A stretch of DNA of 64,000 nt, taken from Steinernema hermaphroditum (lineage: Eukaryota; Nematoda; Chromadorea; Rhabditida; Steinernematidae). Of this stretch, positions 56,187 through 64,000 are shown in pieces. The notes beneath the pieces were generated by a model. That model did no database searches. It saw only the letters and a list, made by a program, of their open reading frames with translations, and was not told where the DNA came from. Position numbers and translations under genes: made by a program. The DNA is taken from positions 5,890,001 through 5,954,000 of the forward strand of contig CM059621.1 of NCBI GenBank assembly GCA_030435675.1, in the 5' to 3' direction. Positions within the stretch are counted from its first letter, which is position 1. The number at the start of each line of letters is the position of its first letter.

Positions 56187-58865
56187 ATGAGGCGAGTGCT
56201 CTCCATTCAATCCTTACGCTACGGATCGGGTCGTGCAAAGCGAATGGCGGCGAATATCCCCGCAAATGTGGCTTCCGGAGGAGCTTTACGTCAGACGATT
56301 CTGAAGCGATTGAAACAAGTCGAGAATGACGCCAAGGCTGCTGCCGATCAACCTTCGACATCCATGTTTCAAGCCGATTCTATGTTGGCCGAGCGTTTCA
56401 TACAGTGAGTCTCTCCAGTGGTGCTTTCAACAAAATATCTATTTCTAGGAACGATAAGACCATCTCAAACTCAATTGCGAATCGTCAAAAGAAGCTTCTC
56501 AAAGAGCACAATAGCAGACAACCAACTGAAAATGAAGAAAAGCCTAAAACTGAACTGAAGTTCCCACTAAGAGCGGAAGATCGACTTATAACTCGCGGAA
56601 CCGTGTTCTCTGGCGTCGAAGAACACGGCTGCGCCAATGCGGAAAAGGTGGAAGTTGTGGACAGAGGCTTCTACATTCACGGAGATCAGTTCCGTGATGA
56701 CTACACTGCCGGAACGTCGTTCGACATGCCAGAAGATGAGATTAATCGCGGGATTTCGCTCATTTCCTTTGGTGCTTCCGATGCTATCGAAAGCATTGAG
56801 TTCCAGATGCCAGGACAAAGCACTAAGCTGGTAGGAAAATATGTCCTGATCCAGTTTGAAGTATGTTCCAGCTGTCGAAAACGGGTGTTGGTGAAGAAGA
56901 AGTGGATGATAAAGAGTGGATGGCAAATTACGGAGCGGCCGATCGGTCGATTCCTCCTTCGAAACAGACCTGTGGAGGTTGTGGAGCTAATTTCCACTGT
57001 CAGGACACTGCCTTGCCGGGATTCGTGCCCGTTGAGATGTTCGAGAAGATCGAGCATAAGAAGAAACTCGCGGAACAGTCACTTTGCCGTCGGTGCTACA
57101 TGTTGAAGAACTACAATTTCTTGGTTAGACTTCCGCCAGAAGATCTAGTTGAACATCAGCATTTCAGTTGAATGTGAACGTGTGTCCCGTCGACTACCGT
57201 ACCATGATGCAGCGGCTAAAACTCGTCGATGAAGTCCTGGTTATTCTCGTTGTGGACATGACTGACATACCAGCATCGATTCACCAGCAACTTCCCGATA
57301 TTATCGGCCCTCGAAAGCCTATGATTGTCGTTGGAAATAAAGCCGATCTTCTGCCGCCCGACGCACACGCAGGTTATCTGAAGCACGTTAAGAATATACT
57401 GATGAACGAGGTGCGCAAGGCCGGTTTCTACGACAATTTCAACATTCTGCATACGGAGCTAATTAGTGCCAAGACTGGATTCGGCATAGAGAATCTGATT
57501 ACGGTAGCTGTCGTATCGCCTCAGTTTGCGTAAACTGTATGTTTTAGCAAATTTATACGAAATGGTCAAATCAGAAAGACAAGCTCCGTAACGACATGTA
57601 TCTTATTGGCTGTACAAATGCTGGAAAATCGTAAGCGTCGTGCCGCGCTTGGTGTAGCTACTGTATTCTTTCAGAACGCTGTTCAACACGCTGCTACAGT
57701 CAGATTTGTGCAAAGTGCGTGCGGTGGATCTCGTGGAACGCGCCACCAGCTCAATCTGGCCAGGAACAACGATATCTTTGCTGAAGTTCCCTGTGATGAA
57801 TCCGAATCCTCACAGGATGGAGCTGCGCCGTCGCCGTCTCCTCTCGCAGCAGACGTGGATTGAAAAAGAGCGACAGATGCAGAAGATTATGCTGAGCGAA
57901 ACCGCTGACAGCAAGTATGCCACCCTGCAGGCCCATGTGGGAAACACGTTCCGTGAACTGGAAGACGACCTTCAACCCGTTTCGAATCGGAAGCTGAACG
58001 CTGTTTATGGCGACGAGGTCCAAGAGAAGACGTCGAGAAAGTGGTCGTTGGACGACCACATCTTCGCGAAGGGAAACTGGTGCTACGACACGCCGGGCAC
58101 TGTGAACGAGAATCAAATTACGAGCATGTTCACGTTGGAGGAGTTGGTCAACGTTCTCCCGAGGCAGATGATGATTCCGCGCACTTTCATCGCTTATCCT
58201 GGTCAGACGGCTCTTATTGGAGGAGTAGCACGCGTTGACGTGCTCCGTGTCATGAAGGGACTCAGATGCCCGATTTATGTAAGTAGCGAAGAAGATGAGG
58301 TGCTGAACTGCGGTTGTTCTAGTTGACCGTTTTTGCCAGTGACCGTATGCCGATCAATCTGATGGAAACGCCTGAAGTAGATGCCTTCTTGAAACGATAT
58401 CTTGGCTCAGCGACTCTGGGAGCACCGCTTGGAGACGCTGAGAGGTTGAAGGAGTTCGGCGAGGTGGGCGTTTTGCATTATTTTCTTGTAATTGGACCGT
58501 TTGAGAATATCCCACATTCGTAGAGCTATTTGAATGGTGTACTGTAGTAAGCGACTATCTCCGCGCATTTTCAGCTCGACGGAAAGACGTTCACTGTTCA
58601 CCCATTGGGAAAGAAGATGAGTGGAGGCGACATCGTTCTTTCTTCGATCGGATGGATCGCCGTGACCACAGAAGCCGAGGCGATCTGCAAGGCGTACACT
58701 GTCGGAGGACGTGGACTTTACATCAGGGATTCGATTCTACCTTATGCGGTTAACCAACGGGGAGCGAGAATTGCGGGGACTGCTGCTTATGCTGTAACTC
58801 CCGTGAAGTTTCCGGAGCCACAGCAGAAGAAGAAGAAGAATGTCCGTCGGAAGAAGCATGACTGA
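56187..58865 (+). CDS. NOA1-like mitochondrial circularly permuted GTPase
   Basis: Eight exons (56187-56404, 56449-56830, 56872-57123, 57168-57503, 57548-57630, 57675-58278, 58323-58463, 58575-58865) phase to 768 residues. N-terminus is arginine-rich (mitochondrial targeting). A treble-clef zinc finger has C234-x2-C237 ... C272-x2-C275. GTPase motifs come in permuted order: G4 NKAD (341-344), G5 SAK (384-386), then G1 GCTNAGKST (417-425), PGTT (453-456) and G3 DTPG (562-565). This order and the CGGCG finger define the YqeH/NOA1/RIF1 family, which acts in mitochondrial ribosome assembly and translation. The C-terminus is lysine-rich. Complete and intact. It starts after CATTTTCAG at 56178, likely an SL2-type acceptor if transcribed with PIG-P. 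Confidence 0.93.
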
Positions 58866-59148
58866 TTACCGGTAGTTGTTGTCGCTGTTATTGTTGTTGT
58901 TGTTGTCGTCCTCAGTGTTATAGATTTTTACCAGGACACATGGTCTGCTAACCTGGGTAGTGTCTGTATTACTCTTAGAGACACTATGTCTGGAGGAGAT
59001 CATTTGCAGACGTGAAGAATTGCGAGACAGTAGGCCCCTGGGGGTTGGTGTGCCTTTATCTACTGTCTGAAAGCACATCGAGACGGTCTTTTATCTTATT
59101 TGAACAGACATAATTCATTATTATAGTGATTTGGGATTACGGTAGGCC
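58866..59148. other. Intergenic with (TTG)n-like microsatellite
   Basis: A TTGTTGTTG-type run covers about 58885-58912 in the probable 3' untranslated region of the NOA1-like gene. Nothing else seen. Confidence 0.6.
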
Positions 59149-59840
59149 CGAAGCGAGGGTTACACGTCGATGGCGCGAAAAATGATGGCGCTGGTAATAT
59201 GGCTTGACGACGACGACGCTGGCGTCCGTCCTAAATTGTAGAATGCGATAAGAGATCTATTTTCTGTTATATATTCTGCAGCATGCCTCGCGGGGAGTGC
59301 CAACTTGTGAAGGCAAAGTTCTTCTCTGCCGCGCCAGATATCCTCAATAGCATTGACGACATCAGAACTTGAAACGAAGCCCCAGGTAATCAAAGTAGCG
59401 ATCAGGCTGGAAGCAAGAACGGTCCCTCCAATCGTCATAGCCAAAGTTGCCCCGGCCACTGCTAGTGGACCTGCGGAAGCTGCCGTCACAGAAAGGGCTG
59501 AAGCTGCACGCCGATGGCGAGCATCGGACGTGGCGAGGCAGACGATGTAGAGGAGAGCGAGGACTTAACGGTAGGAAACCATCATTTGCAGTCCAGCATA
59601 GCCTTATACCGATGTTACATTACACACAATATGTATACGGGGCTTGCTTCGATCGACCAAACCCGTCCCTATCTACGCCTGCTCTTACGCCTACCGTACC
59701 CCTACGACTGGCACTTGTATTCCATGCAACCGTCGTCTCACACCTCGAAATTCGCGCTCGTGTCGTCGCGCTACCATTTTTCGCGCTCATGTCTTCGCGT
59801 CATTATTTTTCGCGCCATTAACGTGTAACTGAAGCGAGAG
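59149..59840. repeat. Inverted-repeat-bounded segment
   Basis: AAGCGAGGGTTACACGT followed by CGATGGCGCGAAAAATGATG at 59151-59187 is inverted at 59800-59836 (plus strand ATTATTTTTCGCGCCATTAA, CGTGTAACTGAAGCG). Extra TTTTTCGCGC copies lie at about 59775-59815. The 690-bp segment encloses the hydrophobic frame at 59160-59540, which reads into the left arm. Confidence 0.65.
59160..59540 (-). pseudogene. Hydrophobic secreted-protein-like gene, possibly disrupted
   Basis: The minus frame reads VLALLYIVCLATSDA (signal-like), a glycine/alanine-rich hydrophobic stretch (PLAVAGATLAMTIGGTVLAS, then SLIATLITWGFVSSSDVVNA) and ends in the inverted-repeat arm. The frame is preceded by ATGGTTTCCTACCGT followed directly by an in-frame TAA where a signal peptide would begin, so the gene is either broken by that stop or begins from an exon I could not locate. 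An internal start at 59489 gives 109 residues. Family unknown. Confidence 0.4.
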
Positions 59841-59915
59841 CCCAATGGACAAAACACAGCCGACGTTGAGTTATAATCTTCAAATAGATAAGACTGGATG
59901 ACGGCACAAATAAAA

Positions 59916-61158
59916 TTAGTAATTAGCGACTTCTGGATGATTTCCGGCCATGGAGGAACCCGCCGTCACACGGTTCATCCTTTTGAAGAGAAAACTTCGC
60001 GCTTCCGGATTAAATATTATAATGGTTGTCCTAAACGTGGTCTAGTTTAAGATAGCAATCTGTTTCTCGCTTACGTATTGATAAGGTCCGTAAAGCGTGT
60101 TAGAATGAACGAGACCGTTCTTTCAAGAGCTTTTGAGTCGTCTGGGGAGTTATCTCCAAGAGTGAGGAAGATGATCTCGATGAACATCGGAATGTTTTGA
60201 GAGAAACTCTGAACAAAGCCACATTCATACATCGACGGACATGTTCCACACCTGCTTGGTGAACCTGACCTTTACGTCGAAGTTGTTTTGATTTGTGATG
60301 CCGTGACTGTTCTAGACAAAATGTCATTCAGAAGGATTAATGACTAAGCTGGACGGGGCACCTTTAGAACGTACAGTTTTCGGATCGTCGCCGCGTCCAT
60401 GACAATTGCCCCAAAACAGAAGAACGTTCCACACAACCAGTTGACCAGTCGTCCAAAATGGAAAGGTCTCTCGTGGTTAGGATCGCTACAGCTCAGCATT
60501 ATATACCCATAGTGAGCTGCACCGTAACCAATGACGTTGCATGGCACCACTGAAGTTGCTACCTGGCTCATAACTACAATTCTTCAAGGTTCTTACGGTT
60601 GTATGAAAGCAGCACAAAGGACGATAGTCCAACTACTAATGCAGCTATTATCCTCACGCAGTTTCGCCTTGAAAATACGAGTGCGTATTTCATGGGGAAG
60701 TAGACGGAAGTGAATCTGTTCATGGCGAGAAGAACATGGAGACCACAGGATATGGTGGCGAATACGTAGCCAAGATTTCCGGCGGCGATGGCCAGATATG
60801 AAGGATAATCGGAGCGTTGGCTAAACTGGGAGTTACGATCACAATTTTCAGATCTGATTCACCTTAAAGTAACGTAGGATGAATAGGATATGTGAAGAAG
60901 GCTGCTTAGCATGTCAACAGTCGTTCGAGAAGCCGATATTGTTCCGAAGGCATTCTGGAAGATCTTCACTTTGCTCAAGATCCATAGATTTACGGATCCG
61001 CACACCAACTGTAGTCCGGCGAACTGAAATGAACTCTTAGCTGAGATAGAGGTCAAATACACTACTAGTGCTATGCTTGATCCAACGATGATGTCCGTAG
61101 AAGTAACATGGTTTCTTCCTAGTAGCTCCTGACCAAAAGTTGAAGTTGAGTTGGACAT
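59916..61158 (-). CDS. Srx-like 7TM chemoreceptor, seven exons
   Basis: Exons 61158-61066, 61023-60863, 60820-60616, 60562-60362, 60311-60252, 60208-60075 and 60030-59916 join to 322 residues; all introns are 42-53 bp. It has GLQLVCGSVNLWIL (TM1), KIFQNAFGTISASRTTVDML (TM2), HVLLAMNRFTSVYFPMKYAL with VFS (TM3 end; the N-R-F-x5-P-x-KY motif of Srx), a cysteine-containing fourth/fifth segment, FTKQSFSQNIPMFIEIIF (TM6) and LINTTIIIFNPEARSFLFKR (TM7 with the FNPE-x-R signature). The model is strongly supported because every junction restores an Srx landmark. The first intron is a multiple of three and could be missed. Expected in sensory cilia. Confidence 0.87.
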
Positions 61159-61633
61159 TATTGAAAGTAGTGTCAGTTTGGAATGGAGGGCTATTCATTC
61201 TTCCGTTTTATACCTTTTCTGATCTTGAACAACACCCCCACGAGTGAGTCAGAATTCCCTTCGTGCCCTCGAATTCTGCGCAAACGGCGCTTAATCTTTT
61301 AAGACAAACAACAACTTTGTCTGAGGCATTTTAACATCATATGCCAAGTCTGGGTTGTGTTCATAAGAACTCGTCATTTGTGGCAAAAGATCCTTGAACA
61401 TGGTACATGAAGTCACCTAAATTTAGTTCTGAAATTGTATTTCATCGAATCAATCTGGCTCGCCCTCCACGTATTTGGATTCGAATGATCGCTGCCGATT
61501 GATGCCGTCACCTGGAACATAAGATCTCTATTTCGTTGTTGCAAGCACCTGGGCTTGCTGCGAAACACCTGTGTTACATTTATTGCTGCTTATTGCGCAG
61601 TTTGGGAAGAAACGTATAGTGGCGGCCATATAC

Positions 61634-62072
61634 AGGGTGTCCCATAAATACTGTCACGCGTAAAACCACTCACAACTTTTCACAGAACGCACAAACCGAC
61701 CCGTTTTATGTACCATTTGAAAGCGCAGACAATTCTAAACAAGACACAATCAATCGCATTCAAAATGACTTCCTACTGCGGCAATGCAAGCGTCCAAACG
61801 TTTCAAGAAGATGGAGAAGAAGGCGTGCGCTATCAAGCACAAGTCCATCGACTCCCTGAAACGCGCTCTGGAGAAGGCCTGGGAAGAAATCACCCCAGAA
61901 ATGATCGCGGCCATTTTGAAGAATTTATGGAAACGGTTGGACGCTTCCATTGCCGCACAAGGAAGTCGTTTTGAATGCCATTGATTGTATCTTGTTTAGA
62001 ATTTTCTGCGCTTTCAAATTGTACATAAAACGGGTCGGTTTGTACGCGTGACAGTATTTATGGGACACCCTG
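61634..62072 (+). mobile_element. Internally deleted mariner-like element with long terminal repeats
   Basis: Terminal sequences CAGGGTGTCCCATAAATACT and its inverse end at TA on both sides, as expected of Tc1/mariner elements inserting at TA. The inverted arms extend inward for about 150 bp (CAAACCGACCCGTTTTATGT, GAAAGCGCAGA, CTAAACAAGA) with one gap in the right arm. Between them the plus strand encodes only the transposase C-terminus: SLKRALEKAWEEITPEMIAA, then LKNLWKRLDASIAAQG and SRFECH. The arms overlap this coding end. No catalytic D-D-D residues remain, so it can move only if helped. Confidence 0.85.
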
Positions 62073-62620
62073 TAAATAGCCCCACCCCACTCTGAGTCGG
62101 CCGAATGTATTACATTTACTGTCGGCACAGTAGATCCTGGATGGAAAGTAAACCATACAATTTTGTTGTCGGATAAATTCTTTATGCAATGGTCCAAGTG
62201 GTTTTGGCAGAGGTATGAAAGCTAAAGGTTAAAAATCAAAGGTTAATTTAAGTTTTGCCATGGGGTGGCTATTTATATGGTCGCCACTGTATCTGCTACA
62301 TATCGCGTATCCCAATGTGGAATTATGCATTTATTTAGCGTGTTTCGTCTGGGTGGATTTACTGCGTAATAGCCACAGTCATCGTCGTTCCGGAAGAAAT
62401 CGAAGACCGCAATTTGGTCGAGCAACCCAAGAATTGAACTTCGATGGCGTGACAAGATGAAAGGGGTCAGAAGAGCCACTATTCTTCACATAAGTTAAAG
62501 GTTCCAGCTTATGGATCCAACCCATGGCGAAACCCGTATAAACTCGGCCAAGATGAGCCACCCATTACATCAGCAAGACTTTCGCTTTCTTCAGGGTATT
62601 GTCTCATAAGAGACATGGGA

Positions 62621-62843
62621 GCCGCAAAACCGCTTTTGTGCCGCAAGCGCCCCAGAAACAGAAGATCCGTGGTCATTTCCGAAGTTTCGCCGATTCCGAG
62701 ATGCCCCGTGGAGCGCGCCGTCTACGACCGGTTTGACATCTACGCCACGCCAGGGATCAGGCGGGCTGCCACGAGACATCCTTTGTTGTCTATTTTTGGG
62801 TGTCATGCAAGGCGAAATGCCTTTGATCCATGAAATAAAGTCG
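62621..62843 (+). repeat. AATAAA-ending dispersed element, copy 3
   Basis: The longest of three copies: GCCGCAAAACCGCTTTTGTG, CAGAAGATCCGTGGTCATTT, CTACGCCACGCCAGGGATCA, TGTCATGCAAGGCGAAATGC and GATCCATGAAATAAAG. About 75-80 percent identical to copy 1. All three end within a few bases after AATAAA. Confidence 0.65.
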
Positions 62844-63146
62844 TAAGAGACATGCTGTTTAACTAACTGGTAACAAAATATCGCTGAGGACATGGTTTTC
62901 TAAGAATATTTGAAAACAAGGGGGAAAATCTTCGTGCAACAGACTGTATTTGCCTTTCCCGCCCAGTGACTGGCGAGTTGAATAAAAGCTTTGAAGTTGG
63001 AAAAGCTGCTTTAATCAGACGGGACTGGTTGTGTACTGTGTAAAATGCTTGTGCTTGGATCAAAACATCATTTTTCTGTAAACTGACAGTTTTAAACTTT
63101 CACTACCACAACACGAACTTCTTTAAGAAGTGGCTACACAGTGTCA

Positions 63147-63998
63147 TTATTCACGAATATCCAAGAACATCCGGTCATCACGGAATTCAACTTCCAAATC
63201 GCGCCGCTGTGACAATTTGAACATCGATCCATTCGATGTACATCCCAAATTCTGCAGATATGCATAAAGGTGTTCCTTCTTGAAGGAAATATCTGCATCA
63301 ACTGCAAGCTTTTTCAACTCACCATTAGCCCAGCGTTTCAATAAAGACACAGCGGTTTCGTAGTCGAGCATTATGTCCTTGGAATCACTATGCAGTCTGC
63401 GGAAATTGGGGTTTTCAGTCCAAGATGCGACTAAACTCTGGAAGTCTGCAGGCCAGGATTTGTTATGCAACCAGAGTTCCTCGAGATGAACCGATTTCAG
63501 CTGCTTCCTCACAAACCCCTCGCATTCTTCTCCACAATTAGGTGTGATCACAGATTTGAACGAATGTGATCGTCCGAGGAGTTTAAAGAACGGATTCATG
63601 AAGACTGTCGAATCAGGAATCCTGTCGAAGATCAGAAGTCCGCTGTTTGGAGCAATATGAAGGGCGAGAAAAATTTTGGTAAGGGCCTCGTTGAAAGACA
63701 TGGTCTCGCCTTCCAAACATTGTGATAAAAAAATATGCGTGATTCTGTCGTCATTCGAGTTTAAATTGCTTAATGGGACGGGTATGATCTCAACAGGCCT
63801 CACTATTTTCAATAGCTGAATCGTGCAAAGTTTTGTCTTTATGGTAGGAGCCACATACATGCCCAGTTCACGTCTCTTGCCATAGTGATCCGCCGCAACT
63901 CTTCCAAAAGCGCCTTTCAATTCTTGCGCTGTTCCGATGTCTTTCTTCTCCAATTGGCCGAAGACGTCGTCGTAGAAGGCACGCGGAAGGTAGTCCAT
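63147..63998 (-). CDS. F-box-like protein, single exon
   Basis: 283 residues in one exon from the ATG at 63998 to the stop at 63147. N-terminus MDYLPRAFYDDVFGQLEKKD then a helical segment to about residue 45 is the usual degenerate F-box opening of expanded nematode families. The remainder has alternating strands and helices with LHLEELWLHN-type and SLLKRWANGELKKLAVDAD then HLYAYLQNLG blocks, typical of the associated substrate-binding half. It is not closely related to the pair at 18-22 kb. Only two bases precede the start in this window, so upstream exons cannot be excluded. Expected to act as a ubiquitin-ligase adaptor. Confidence 0.7.
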   Translation of the reverse strand: MDYLPRAFYDDVFGQLEKKDIGTAQELKGAFGRVAADHYGKRRELGMYVAPTIKTKLCTIQLLKIVRPVEIIPVPLSNLNSNDDRITHIFLSQCLEGETMSFNEALTKIFLALHIAPNSGLLIFDRIPDSTVFMNPFFKLLGRSHSFKSVITPNCGEECEGFVRKQLKSVHLEELWLHNKSWPADFQSLVASWTENPNFRRLHSDSKDIMLDYETAVSLLKRWANGELKKLAVDADISFKKEHLYAYLQNLGCTSNGSMFKLSQRRDLEVEFRDDRMFLDIRE

Positions 63999-64000
63999 TT

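Larger units (their letters stand above)
61159..63146. other. Intergenic holding two mobile-element copies
   Basis: Holds the miniature mariner-like element (61634-62072) and the third AATAAA-ending element (62621-62843). The remainder has no supported gene. Confidence 0.55.

Noticed and set aside
60531..60713. Tiny 22-23 bp introns in the Srx gene
   Set aside because: Splices at 60571-60593 and 60209-60230 would fit the frame, but alternative 45-53 bp introns in the same places also fit and give better Srx alignment and normal intron size.
1..64000. CRISPR arrays, bacterial operons, rRNA genes, spliced-leader RNA genes
   Set aside because: None seen: no regularly spaced repeat array with unique spacers, no rRNA-like sequence, and no recognisable SL1 or SL2 exon.

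Overview
The window is nuclear DNA from a nematode, most probably a rhabditid-type free-living or facultative species; I cannot fix the genus. The evidence is the gene content: several 7TM chemoreceptors of nematode-only families (Str-superfamily, Srsx, Srx, Srt/Srx), F-box-like proteins with repeated downstream modules, a divergent tau-tubulin/CK1-type kinase and tiny secreted glycine-rich peptides. The gene structure agrees: almost every intron I could phase is 41-52 bp with a GT...TTTCAG/TTTTAG form, and many start codons sit just 3' of a TTTCAG-type acceptor, as expected for spliced-leader trans-splicing.

Layout. 1-8.8 kb: an intronless Str-type receptor (1384-2343), a four-exon receptor on the minus strand (4878-5839) and a five-exon C2H2 zinc-finger gene on the minus strand (7430-8757). 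9.0-11.7 kb: a broken relic of an AASDH/ACSF4-type adenylation-carrier-beta-propeller gene, then an interspersed-repeat cluster and a 103-bp tandem duplication. 11.8-17.6 kb, all plus strand: an unknown protein with an internal duplication, a degenerate SET-domain protein, and a 1017-residue kinase-like protein with an 11-12 unit 24-residue repeat tail. 17.6-22.1 kb: an F-box-like family locus with one decayed copy and two intact head-to-head paralogues. 23-24.6 kb: two secreted glycine-rich peptide genes. 24.9-26.7 kb: an atypical Ras-like protein with a CAAX end. 26.7-35.6 kb: gene-poor, with GC-rich islands and a candidate RFX X-box. 35.6-49.2 kb: three more chemoreceptors, a receptor relic, two RTE-type LINE fragments, several dispersed repeats, a minisatellite and tRNA-like sequences. 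50.4-53.9 kb: a pair of unrecognised secreted peptide genes sharing a promoter box. 55.6-58.9 kb: PIG-P followed in the same frame by a NOA1-type mitochondrial circularly permuted GTPase. 59.1-64 kb: a palindrome-bounded segment, a seven-exon Srx receptor, a miniature mariner-like element, and an F-box-like gene running to the window edge.

There is little pathway-level organisation. The conserved housekeeping block is PIG-P/NOA1; the rest is accessory nematode DNA (chemosensation, F-box expansion, secreted peptides) shaped by duplication, decay and transposition. The most interesting items are the paired secreted peptides with a shared promoter box, the PIG-P/NOA1 reading-frame continuity, the F-box-like trio, the orphan gene with a duplicated module, the divergent Ras-like protein, and the dated-looking LINE insertion beside a receptor relic. 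All gene models were built by hand from reading frames and splice signals; no database search was possible.
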